Assembly: GCA_026707745.1 (NCBI GenBank)
Contig: JAPOWG010000040.1
Span: 55,770 to 119,769 of the forward strand
Length of the DNA: 64,000 nucleotides
Reading direction: 5' to 3'
Origin: Chloroflexota bacterium
GTDB lineage: Bacteria; Chloroflexota; Anaerolineae; Aggregatilineales; Phototrophicaceae
Position numbers and translations under genes: made by a program. The notes under the pieces are model-generated. The model had not been told where the DNA came from. It saw only the letters and a program-made list of their open reading frames with translations, and did no database searches. Below are positions 24,383 to 32,159 of the stretch, piece by piece. Numbering within the stretch: position 1 is the stretch's first letter; each line of letters starts with the position of its first letter.

Positions 24383-26275
24383 ATGTCCATTCTCCCCTTC
24401 CCGTCATTCCTCGATGATGTCAAGGAAAAGGGCTTCAAGAAGGCGATCTTTGAAGGCATAGACGATTCGGTGGAGCGCCTGACCGCCGGCATGAACGTGC
24501 AGGACGTGCGCGAGGCGTTGCGCGGCGACACAGCCAGCCGGCGTCCCAACCCGCGTCTGACGCCGCATGCCGATGGCTTCTGGCTGCACATGCGCCCGTC
24601 TTATTTCAATCGCGATGTGACGGGCATGTATCCCAGTTTTCGGCTGGGATGGCTGTCCTCCTATTTTGTCTTCTTCGAGACCATCACCGGCATTCTCTTG
24701 ATGCTCTGGTATACGCCCTCGCCGGAGATCGCCTATGGGGATATGTTGACGATACTCAGCAATGTGCCGCTGGGACAGTTGATGCGGGATATGCACCGGC
24801 TGGGCGCGGAGTTCATGGTCGCTGTGGTAGCGCTGCACATGATGCGCACCTGGATTACGGGCAGTTACAAGAAACCGCGACAGTTCACCTGGTTCACCGG
24901 GCTTTTGCTATTGGTGATCACCGGTTTCCTCAGCTTCTCGGGCTATTTGTTGCCCTGGGATCAGTTGTCGCTTTGGGCGGTGACGATCGGCGCGTCAATG
25001 GCGGAAGCGACGCCGGTGGTCGGGGACCAGGTCAACTTGCTGCTGCGCGGCGCGCCGGAGCTTGGGGCGAACGGTTTGCTGCGCTTTTATCTGCTGCATG
25101 TCCTGGCGTTGCCCGCCCTGCTCTTCGTTTTCTTCGGCGTCCATTATTACAAAGTCATCATCCACGGCTACAGCTTGCCGCCACAGAAAGAGAATATCGG
25201 CGAAGATACGGCCAAGCGCGTGCCCCTGGACAAGCGCGTCTATTTCATACCCGACATTTTGACCAACGAGTTGATGTGGCTGGGTGCGACCACCTTCATC
25301 ATCACGGTGCTTTGCATCTGGTTCTATCACGCGCCGCTGGAGAACCATGCCGATCCGCAAGTGACGCCCCTGGGCACGACGGCGCCCTGGTACTTCCTGT
25401 GGATTCAGGGGGCGCTCAAGTTGGGCGATAAATTCATCTGGGGCGTCGCCTTCCCCACTGTCGCGCTTGGTGGCTTGGCTATGCTGCCCTACCTGGACGT
25501 GACGCCGAGCAGGCGCTTCGCCCATCGCCGCTTCATGTTGACGATCGCGATGCTGCTGGTATCGGTGACGACGATATTGAGTTATATGGGCTTGGCGAAA
25601 TTCGCGGTCAAGACCTCGGCCGAGACCGAAATCGTGCACGAACTGACCTTTGAGCCGGCGCATAGCAAGGTGGGCATCGGCCGGACGATTCCCTTCGATC
25701 AAATGATCGCGGGCGCTTACACCACGGCGCAATTCCATGGGCATGAGGGATTGACGGCCGCCGATATCATCACCGAATTCAATGGGGAGACCGCAGAGAA
25801 CGGCCAGTACGAGCAGATGGTTGACGAATTGAAGTTCCAGAAGCTGAGCGCCAATCAAGTGCCGTTGCGCTTCCGCACGATACCGGAAATGGAAGCGCCC
25901 GTGCTGCTGCGGGTGATGGAAGAGTTCAACCATCACCTGGAAGGAGCGCCAACGGAATTGCCCAACGTTTGGGGCGCGCTGGTGATCACCGACAATCAGC
26001 GCGGGTTGAAGCGCCTGGATTGGATCGTCAGTTGGGACAACGTCGTCATCGAGGGCGGTGACGTGAAGTTGGACGACGAAGGTAATCCGTTCTTTGTATT
26101 TGCGACCGAAGATGTGCCGGTTCTGGACGATGAGGGCAATCCGCTATTTGACGACGACGGCGAAGCGCTGACGGAAGAACAGCTAGTCTTGGACGCGGAG
26201 GGCAATCCCGTCCCGGCGCGGCGCATCTTCAGCGATCACCTTTTCATTCACGAAGCCTCGGCTTATTTCGACTAG
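24383..26275 (+). CDS. Cytochrome b, full-length, with long C-terminal extension
   Basis: This is the membrane core of the quinol:cytochrome c oxidoreductase. Of 630 residues, about 85-410 are the b/subunit-IV core, here fused. Heme-ligand pairs are His138/His152 and His239/His254; the 14 residues between the second pair match cytochrome b6-type rather than mitochondrial b. The usual PEWY at the quinol site is APWY (334-337), a variant I recall from other anaerobic lineages. The N-terminus has an amphipathic helix. Residues about 411-630 are an extra domain with LDDEGNPFF and LDDEGNPLFDDDGE repeats, unlike classic cytochrome b. GAGGAG precedes the start. Confidence 0.93.
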   Translation: MSILPFPSFLDDVKEKGFKKAIFEGIDDSVERLTAGMNVQDVREALRGDTASRRPNPRLTPHADGFWLHMRPSYFNRDVTGMYPSFRLGWLSSYFVFFETITGILLMLWYTPSPEIAYGDMLTILSNVPLGQLMRDMHRLGAEFMVAVVALHMMRTWITGSYKKPRQFTWFTGLLLLVITGFLSFSGYLLPWDQLSLWAVTIGASMAEATPVVGDQVNLLLRGAPELGANGLLRFYLLHVLALPALLFVFFGVHYYKVIIHGYSLPPQKENIGEDTAKRVPLDKRVYFIPDILTNELMWLGATTFIITVLCIWFYHAPLENHADPQVTPLGTTAPWYFLWIQGALKLGDKFIWGVAFPTVALGGLAMLPYLDVTPSRRFAHRRFMLTIAMLLVSVTTILSYMGLAKFAVKTSAETEIVHELTFEPAHSKVGIGRTIPFDQMIAGAYTTAQFHGHEGLTAADIITEFNGETAENGQYEQMVDELKFQKLSANQVPLRFRTIPEMEAPVLLRVMEEFNHHLEGAPTELPNVWGALVITDNQRGLKRLDWIVSWDNVVIEGGDVKLDDEGNPFFVFATEDVPVLDDEGNPLFDDDGEALTEEQLVLDAEGNPVPARRIFSDHLFIHEASAYFD

Positions 26276-26355
26276 GCTTGTGGATCTTCAAAGGCGGCGA
26301 GAGCGCGTACTGACCTGTGGCAAGCGATTTAGCAACCGAGATCTAGGACCGATAC

Positions 26356-27591
26356 ATGATTAAATCAGTCGAGAGTCGCATACTGACGGGCATTGTCATG
26401 TTCGTCGCCATCATGATTCTGGTCGGTTGGGTCGCCATCAACGAAGAAGCGCGCATGCAAGCCTTCGTATATCAACATACGGGCCGGTCGATTGAACGCG
26501 GCGCCGAGTTGTATGCCTCGTTGTGCGCGGAGTGCCATGGCGAATCGGGTTATGGCGCCTTGCTGCGGGCGCCCGGGCTGAATAATCCGCATTTCTTCGG
26601 TTACGACCCGGTCGGCGAGCAGACCGCGGCCATCACCAATGCCAACCGAACCTTGGTGCGATTGAGCGACGACAGCGACGATCTTCTGGCAGAACTGACT
26701 GACGCCACGAACCCGCCCAGCGATGAACGGCAGAACCAGATCCAGGCCGAGATGGAAGCCATCCAGGCGCAAATTGATAATCAGAAAAGCATCATTGCCG
26801 AGTCTATTGCAGCGCGTCAAGCGATCCTGGGCAGTTTGAATGCGGCTGTGACAAAGGGTCTATTCCCGCTGTGGGATACCATTGAAGACAGCGACCGGAC
26901 CGCGTTTAATGAGATTGAAGTATTCTTCAACAACAACGGCACGCGGCTGGCGCAAGTCGGCTGGGCAGGCGACTTGCGGGGCTATGTGATAACCACCTTG
27001 ATTCATGGCCGCCCCGGCAGCCTAAATGTTTGGCCGAACAGCGACGGTGGCATGGTCGCATGGTCGCAGTTGGCCGGCGGTTCATTGCGGCAGGATGAAA
27101 TTGAAGATCTGGCTGCTTACATCTTGAATTGGGACAAGGGCAGCAATTGGACGACGGAAGATTATCTGGCCGTTGAGCAGTATGGCAAACCCTTGTCTGA
27201 CGGGTCGATACCGGGCGTGCCGCGGCCGGATCCAGCGGGCGACAACCCAGAAATGATTCTGGCGCGCTGGGCGGAAGAGGGAATCGAGGGCAGCGCCAGC
27301 AACGGCGCCATCCTCTACGATACCAGGTTTGGCTGCACCAGTTGCCATCGAGATGGGGCTTCGGCGCCGGATACCATCGGCACCTGGACGCGTGTGCTGA
27401 ATGAACGCTTGGCGGAACCGCAGTTTGCCGGCTACACGGGCGAGCGCTACCTGGTCGAGAGTATCGTTCTACCTGCGGTTTACGCGGTGGACACTTATAG
27501 TTCGAGTGTAATGCCGCCGGACTTCGGCACGCGCCAAATGACCGATCAGCAGTTGGCGGATGTTATCGCCTTCTTGAAGACGCAGGAATAG
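26356..27591 (+). CDS. Diheme cytochrome c with coiled-coil insertion
   Basis: The 411-residue protein is held by an N-terminal membrane helix (about 11-28). The first heme site is CAECH (57-61), with its domain completed only after an insertion: about 121-165 is Glu/Gln-rich and coiled-coil-like, and the C-terminal part of the first heme domain (HGRPGSLNVWP, GGMVAWSQ) follows. The second heme is CTSCH (327-331), with MPPDF near the C-terminus as likely Met ligand. The second domain is homologous to the next cytochrome. It probably takes the place of cytochrome c1 in the complex. Confidence 0.88.
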   Translation: MIKSVESRILTGIVMFVAIMILVGWVAINEEARMQAFVYQHTGRSIERGAELYASLCAECHGESGYGALLRAPGLNNPHFFGYDPVGEQTAAITNANRTLVRLSDDSDDLLAELTDATNPPSDERQNQIQAEMEAIQAQIDNQKSIIAESIAARQAILGSLNAAVTKGLFPLWDTIEDSDRTAFNEIEVFFNNNGTRLAQVGWAGDLRGYVITTLIHGRPGSLNVWPNSDGGMVAWSQLAGGSLRQDEIEDLAAYILNWDKGSNWTTEDYLAVEQYGKPLSDGSIPGVPRPDPAGDNPEMILARWAEEGIEGSASNGAILYDTRFGCTSCHRDGASAPDTIGTWTRVLNERLAEPQFAGYTGERYLVESIVLPAVYAVDTYSSSVMPPDFGTRQMTDQQLADVIAFLKTQE

Positions 27592-27613
27592 CTGGCATTG
27601 ATCCGACAAGCGC

Positions 27614-27638
27614 AAGCCCTCGGAACCGGGGGCTTTTT
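27614..27638 (+). terminator. Intrinsic terminator after the diheme cytochrome gene
   Basis: AAGCCCTCGG-AA-CCGGGGGCTT pairs over 10 bp (one G-T pair) and runs straight into a T tract. It may attenuate rather than end transcription, since more cytochrome genes follow on the same strand. Confidence 0.78.
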
Positions 27639-27659
27639 GATTGGAATCGGGAGCGAAGG

Positions 27660-28358
27660 ATGGCGGCGAAGCGACTAGGTTTTGCGCTGATGCTGTCTCT
27701 GGGGCTGTTGATTCCTGTGTTTGGCCAGGGACATAAGGACGGTTGCGCCCCCGAAGAACTGGAGTCGCAGCAGAATACGCTGGCTGGGTATCTGAGTCCG
27801 GATTTCGCTGGAGATTATGATTTGGCGATCGCCAATCTGTTTCGATTGGGGGCCCTGTACCAGTCGATGGCGCTGCGCTGCGGATACATGCCGTCCGAGC
27901 CAGAGATTGATTCCATGCTCGAACAGGCGCTGCGCTTCGTTACATTGGAAGATCTGATCGCGGCGCAATCGGTGGGCAACGATGTCGCGGCGATCTTGCT
28001 CGATCTGCAAGAGACATACGGCGATCCGCTGGCTGGGCAACTGCTTTACAACGGTCTGGAGCCGGCCCTGGGCGGCGTCGCCCTGGGCTGCGCGGGCTGC
28101 CATGAAAACGAAGCTGTCGCGCCTTTAACTGCGGGTACCTGGACCCGGATCCAAGATCTTCGTTTGCAGCAGCCGGAATTCAGAGATTATAGTCATCGGC
28201 AGTATTTGGTGGAAAGCATCGTGCAGCCGATGGCCTACACCATCCCGGATTACGCTCCCCTGATGCCGGATTTCTACGGCAGCCAGTTGAGCAGCCAGCA
28301 TTTGGCAGATCTGGTGGCCTTTCTCGATAGCCAGGATCAGTTGCCGGACGATGAATAA
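27660..28358 (+). CDS. Secreted monoheme cytochrome c
   Basis: The 232-residue protein has a cleavable signal (MAAKRLGFALMLSLGLLIPVFG) and a single CAGCH (144-148). Its last 100 residues match the second domain of the preceding diheme cytochrome (GTWTR, RQYLVESIVQP, LADLVAFL), with LMPDF as the likely Met ligand. The first half (30-125) has no heme motif and two extra Cys (29, 74). It is likely a mobile or complex-bound carrier of the same chain. Confidence 0.87.
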   Translation: MAAKRLGFALMLSLGLLIPVFGQGHKDGCAPEELESQQNTLAGYLSPDFAGDYDLAIANLFRLGALYQSMALRCGYMPSEPEIDSMLEQALRFVTLEDLIAAQSVGNDVAAILLDLQETYGDPLAGQLLYNGLEPALGGVALGCAGCHENEAVAPLTAGTWTRIQDLRLQQPEFRDYSHRQYLVESIVQPMAYTIPDYAPLMPDFYGSQLSSQHLADLVAFLDSQDQLPDDE

Positions 28359-28427
28359 ACGTGGCATTCTCGGGGGCCTAATGATAGACTGGCGCCATTG
28401 CCGACGGGCTTGCAGGTAGGTTCAAGC

Positions 28428-28829
28428 ATGGCGACCAATGCGAATTTCAGCCGCGCCGATGGTTTCATGAGTCGCTTGTTATTGATCGACTCGCGGGCTC
28501 GCATCTCCGCCCGGTCCGATGAGGCCGCACAGACGCGGCGCGCCGAAAACGCGCTGACGATTTCACTGCTGTTTTCCGGCGTTCGCTGCATATTGCAATA
28601 TGTCCTGCTGCCTTTCCTCTTGCCGATCATCGGCGTCGCGGCAGATGCTACCGTGCCGATCCTGCTCTTGATCAACTTGATTGCGATGGTTTCAATCTTT
28701 CTGAGCTTGCGGCGCTTTTGGACGATCGGATACAAGCATCGCTGGTCCTATCTTGTGGTAGCGCTTGCGGCTTTGACGCTGCTTATCGCCTTCACCGCCT
28801 ACGACATCGCCAAGCTGCAAATGACCTGA
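28428..28829 (+). CDS. Three-helix membrane protein, unknown
   Basis: I do not recognise this 133-residue protein. The start at 28428 has AGGTAGG upstream; 28467 is possible. Three hydrophobic helices (LFSGVRCILQYVLLPFLL, ATVPILLLINLIAMVSIFLS, WSYLVVALAALTLLIAFTAY) follow a charged N-terminus. Its place among the cytochrome genes suggests an assembly or accessory subunit. Confidence 0.65.
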   Translation: MATNANFSRADGFMSRLLLIDSRARISARSDEAAQTRRAENALTISLLFSGVRCILQYVLLPFLLPIIGVAADATVPILLLINLIAMVSIFLSLRRFWTIGYKHRWSYLVVALAALTLLIAFTAYDIAKLQMT

Positions 28830-28900
28830 GTTGCGCTTCAATTGCGCGCCAAGAGCCGCTACAATTAAGCCGATGCCGTAAGCGATTTGGAGACCTGACC

Positions 28901-29110
28901 ATGGGCAAATTGCCACCCTTTAGATCAGCCGCGGCGGCGCTGACGCTGCTGATGTTCTTGACCAACTGCATGACCGCGCTGTCACAGGACAGCGAGGCAA
29001 CTTCTTCTCCGGCGGGATTGGCGATGCTGGTCCTCTTTCTGGGGATTGCCGGCATTGTGGGCGTCTTCGTCATTCGCTGGAGCCAATCAACGACGGACGA
29101 CGAAGAATAG
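28901..29110 (+). CDS. Small membrane protein, possible lipoprotein
   Basis: This 69-residue protein has an N-terminal hydrophobic segment ending in FLTNC, a possible lipobox, and a second helix (LAMLVLFLGIAGIVGVFVIRW) with the acidic tail TTDDEE. It could be a single-helix subunit of the neighbouring redox complex. The start ATG is 11 bases after GGAG. Function unknown. Confidence 0.6.
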   Translation: MGKLPPFRSAAAALTLLMFLTNCMTALSQDSEATSSPAGLAMLVLFLGIAGIVGVFVIRWSQSTTDDEE

Positions 29111-29137
29111 GCTCTGACAGCAACGCGAGGTGATGTG

Positions 29138-29175
29138 GCGCCCGCGCGGAGAATCCGGCGGCGCTTTTTCTTTTT
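29138..29175 (+). terminator. Intrinsic terminator before the octaheme gene
   Basis: GCGCC...CGG-AGAAT-CCG...GGCGC forms an interrupted stem followed by TTTTTCTTTTT. It separates the first cytochrome cluster from the octaheme gene. Confidence 0.75.
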
Positions 29176-29315
29176 CACGTGGTCGCGACTGATCCACATA
29201 GGACGGAACGCGGGCTGTGAGTACTTACGAAAACCTTTGCATTCGAAGAGCCCCTAAATTATCGTCGAGCTTGAGGCCGAAACTGTCATGTGACGCCTGT
29301 TGGAGGACCTGATCC

Positions 29316-30623
29316 ATGGCACAAGACCATCCACCGCGGGGACTACTGGCGTCTTTTCGACTGGTGATCGTCGGCATACTGGTGGTGATCATCGTCCCGG
29401 CGCTGGCCTTTATCATCGCCGCGATCGGGCGCAGCATCGTCGCCGACCCGAGCGATTCGGCGCCGGTCGCGCTCGACAACAGTAATGCCTGCGTCGCCTG
29501 TCACCGAAAGACGACGCCCGGAATTATCGAGCAATACAGCCGCAGCAGCATGGCGGCCGCCAATGTAACCTGTCAAAACTGTCACGAGGTAGAGGCGGGT
29601 TATCCCGGTGGCATCGCGCATCATGGCAGCTTTGTTTTGACCGTTCCCACCACTGCCAAGTGCGCCACTTGCCATCAAAACGAAGCGGCGCAATTCAACG
29701 CCAGCCGCCACGGCTTGCCGGCCTACGTCGCCATGTGGGGCGCCGGCGGCTTGAGCGAAGAGCACTTGGCAATCTACGAGTCGATACCGGAGGGCAGTTT
29801 CAATCCCGACCGGATGCGCAACGCGCTCTTTGAAAAAGAGGGCCGGGCGATCACAAAATTTGCCTGCAGCGGCTGTCACGATATCGGCGCGCCGGCCGCG
29901 GATGGTTCGATTGGCCAGTGCCAGGAATGCCATCTGCGGCACGAATTCAGCCTGGAGCAGGCGCGCAAACCGGAGACCTGCAACCACTGCCACATCGGCC
30001 CCGATCATCCGCAGTACGAGATCTATATCGAGTCCTTTCATGGCATCGCCTATTTGACAGGCGGCGATGACTGGAATTGGGATGCGGAGCCGGGCACCTT
30101 GACCGTGGCGGACTTTCCCGCCCCCACCTGCGCGACCTGCCATATCAGTGGTTTCGGCGGCGCGAGCACGACGCACGACGTTGGCGACCGCTTGACCTGG
30201 TATCTCTTCGCGCCACAGAGCCAGCGGCGGCCCGCCTGGCAGGACAATCAAGTGCGGATGCAAGCCGTCTGCAGCGAGTGTCACAGCGCCGCCTTCATCG
30301 ACGAGTTTTATGTTGACGCCGACGCCCTGACCCAAGAGATCAATCGCCGCGTACAGCTTAGCAACGATACAATCGCGCCGGCGCGCCAGGCAGGACTGTT
30401 GACCGACGAACCCTTCGACCAGCCTATCGACTTCATACATTTTGATCTGTGGCACCACTGGGGGCGCACAGCGAAGTTCGGCGCCTGGATGGGCGGACCG
30501 GATTATGTGCAGTGGCACGGCGCCTACGAGATTCTGCGCGACCAAGCGGAACTGGAAGAGATGGTGCGCGAGTTGCTGGAGAAAGCCGGTCTCGCTAGCA
30601 GTAGCGCGTCTGACGGGAGTTGA
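29316..30623 (+). CDS. Membrane-anchored octaheme cytochrome c, hydroxylamine oxidoreductase family
   Basis: The 435-residue protein has eight CXXCH sites: 59-63, 86-90, 116-120, 184-188, 202-206, 222-226, 272-276 and 319-323. Family landmarks of HAO-like octahemes are present: TPGIIEQYSRS, CQNCHEVE, QFNASRHG, RKPETCNHCHIGPDHPQ, ESFHG, THDVGDRL, LWHHWGR and PDYVQWHGAYE. Tyr397 in PDYVQWHG sits where I would expect the cross-linking Tyr of true HAO; if so, oxidation of hydroxylamine or hydrazine is possible, otherwise nitrite reduction. One N-terminal helix (15-38) anchors it outside. GGAGG precedes the start. The next gene begins 2 bases after its stop. Confidence 0.9.
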   Translation: MAQDHPPRGLLASFRLVIVGILVVIIVPALAFIIAAIGRSIVADPSDSAPVALDNSNACVACHRKTTPGIIEQYSRSSMAAANVTCQNCHEVEAGYPGGIAHHGSFVLTVPTTAKCATCHQNEAAQFNASRHGLPAYVAMWGAGGLSEEHLAIYESIPEGSFNPDRMRNALFEKEGRAITKFACSGCHDIGAPAADGSIGQCQECHLRHEFSLEQARKPETCNHCHIGPDHPQYEIYIESFHGIAYLTGGDDWNWDAEPGTLTVADFPAPTCATCHISGFGGASTTHDVGDRLTWYLFAPQSQRRPAWQDNQVRMQAVCSECHSAAFIDEFYVDADALTQEINRRVQLSNDTIAPARQAGLLTDEPFDQPIDFIHFDLWHHWGRTAKFGAWMGGPDYVQWHGAYEILRDQAELEEMVRELLEKAGLASSSASDGS

Positions 30624-30625
30624 CA

Positions 30626-31531
30626 ATGGCTTACCTGGCGCTCGTGCTGCCACGATTCCGTCATCTGCGAACACCCTTTAGCCGTGACCAGGCTTTTCTG
30701 CTGCTTGCCGCCTTCAATCAGTTTTTCATCGCCATCGATATTTACCTGGCGCATAACATAAGCGGCGGCATCAAACCGGCGGAATGGATTCCAATCGTAG
30801 CGGGAACTGTCTGCGGCGCCTTGCTTATCTTCTCCGGCGTTATCGCGATACGGAAGCGCGATCTTGCCAGCGCGCTCGCGAATCTCGTTTTTCTGGTCAG
30901 CATCGGGGTTGGACTGCTGGGCGCATATTTGCATCTGAACCGAACGGTATTGCTCAACGAGGGGCTGGTCAGCATCCGGGCGGTCGCGACCTTGATCTGG
31001 GCGCCGCCTGTCATTGGTCCCTTGTTCTTCGTTTTGATCGGCGTCTTAGGCATCAGCGCGGCCTGGATCGAAAGGCCGGTTGACAGCGGTCGGTTGCAAC
31101 TGTTTGCGGGCAAGACAGTGCAAATGCCCTACAGCAAAACCCGCGCCTATCTGCTCATCGTTGCTATTTTCATTCTGGCGACGCTCATCAGCAGCGTGCT
31201 GGATCACGCGCGATTCGGCTTCGATAATGCCTGGGTTTGGCTGCCGGTGACGGCCGCGCTTTTCGGCTTCAGTACATCTCTCTATTTGGGCATTGCCTCG
31301 CGACCGAACCCCGGGGACATCACCGCGCATGGAACCGCCATGCTGCTCTTGATTGCGGTGGGTGTGGTCGGCTTCGTCTTGCATTCGGAATCCAGCTTGA
31401 CATCGGCCGGAGCGATTGTGATTGAGCGATTCTTGCGGGGCTCCCCGCTGCTGGCGCCCCTGCTCTTCTGCAATGTTGGTTTGATGGGATTGCTCGCGCT
31501 GTTAGCGCCCGGTGAAGAGTCGCGGATATGA
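30626..31531 (+). CDS. Eight-helix membrane protein coupled to the octaheme gene
   Basis: I do not recognise this 301-residue protein. Eight hydrophobic helices are evident, and the positive-inside pattern (FRHLR, IRKRD, PYSKTR, SRPNP) puts both ends in the cytoplasm. One His stands at the outer end of each odd helix: His43, His103, His194 and His253. Spacings of 60 and 59 suggest an internal duplication of a four-helix unit. Separated by only 2 bases from the octaheme gene, it is probably its membrane partner, perhaps linking it to quinone. The usual partners NapC/NrfH carry hemes; this has no CXXCH. Confidence 0.8.
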   Translation: MAYLALVLPRFRHLRTPFSRDQAFLLLAAFNQFFIAIDIYLAHNISGGIKPAEWIPIVAGTVCGALLIFSGVIAIRKRDLASALANLVFLVSIGVGLLGAYLHLNRTVLLNEGLVSIRAVATLIWAPPVIGPLFFVLIGVLGISAAWIERPVDSGRLQLFAGKTVQMPYSKTRAYLLIVAIFILATLISSVLDHARFGFDNAWVWLPVTAALFGFSTSLYLGIASRPNPGDITAHGTAMLLLIAVGVVGFVLHSESSLTSAGAIVIERFLRGSPLLAPLLFCNVGLMGLLALLAPGEESRI

Positions 31532-31565
31532 ACCAGGTGACAGCGACCGGCGCGCAGCGCGGGAT

Positions 31566-31594
31566 AGTGACAAATATCACAAATAACGTATAAT
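31566..31594 (+). promoter_or_regulatory. Promoter of the ccm operon with a CRP/FNR-like palindrome
   Basis: TATAAT at 31589-31594 is preceded at 16 bases by GTGACA (31567-31572). Overlapping the -35 is AGTGA-CAAATA-TCACA (31566-31581), close to the CRP-type TGTGA-N6-TCACA consensus. A regulator of that superfamily, possibly oxygen- or nitric-oxide-sensitive, could bind here; the position over the -35 would suit repression or unusual activation. Confidence 0.6.
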
Positions 31595-31631
31595 AGGGGT
31601 TGGACACCGGGTGACAGGAACGAAGGGCGAA

Positions 31632-32159
31632 ATGGCCGAGATCAGTTGGGCGAAGCCCAAGCATCCGAGAAAAGCGAAAAGGTCGGAGCGCCTGAAATTT
31701 TTGATTGGCGGCGGCTTGATCCTGGCGTCGGTCGTATATTTGCTGGTCTCTGGCACCTTGCAGGGGGCGCGCTATTTCATCACCGTAGACGATCTGCTCA
31801 AAGACGGCGCCTACCAGGGGAAGACCGTGCGCATCTCCGGCGCGGTAGATGGCGAAAGCATCGAATATGACAGTGAAAACGCGATCATCCGCTTCGAGAT
31901 AGTAAATATCCCGGGCGAATTCGATGATCTGGCCAGCGCGCTGCATGCCGCCCTAGCCGACTCGGCGGCATCCCGTTTGTCGATCCTGGTCGAGGACGAA
32001 GCGATACCGGATCTCTTGCAGCACGAGGCGCAGGCGATCCTCACCGGCGCGCTGGAACCCGACGGCATTTTTCACGCCAGTGAATTGCTGCTGAAATGCC
32101 CGAGCCGTTTTGAAGAAACCTCCCCCGAAGGCTTGAGCGCTATTCCGGAACACAACTAA
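31632..32159 (+). CDS. ccmE: Heme chaperone CcmE, cysteine-type
   Basis: CcmE carries heme from CcmABCD to the CcmFH ligase. The 175-residue protein has one anchor helix (21-40) and the OB-fold (TVDDLLKDGAYQGKTVRISG, EAIPDLL, ILTGAL). In classic CcmE heme attaches to His in HxxxY; here the same place reads CPSRF (Cys156, Phe160). Cys-type CcmE is known from Desulfovibrio and archaea, usually as CxxxY. The start at 31632 follows GAAGG; the frame is open to 31611. Its stop overlaps the ccmF start by 1 base. Confidence 0.87.
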   Translation: MAEISWAKPKHPRKAKRSERLKFLIGGGLILASVVYLLVSGTLQGARYFITVDDLLKDGAYQGKTVRISGAVDGESIEYDSENAIIRFEIVNIPGEFDDLASALHAALADSAASRLSILVEDEAIPDLLQHEAQAILTGALEPDGIFHASELLLKCPSRFEETSPEGLSAIPEHN

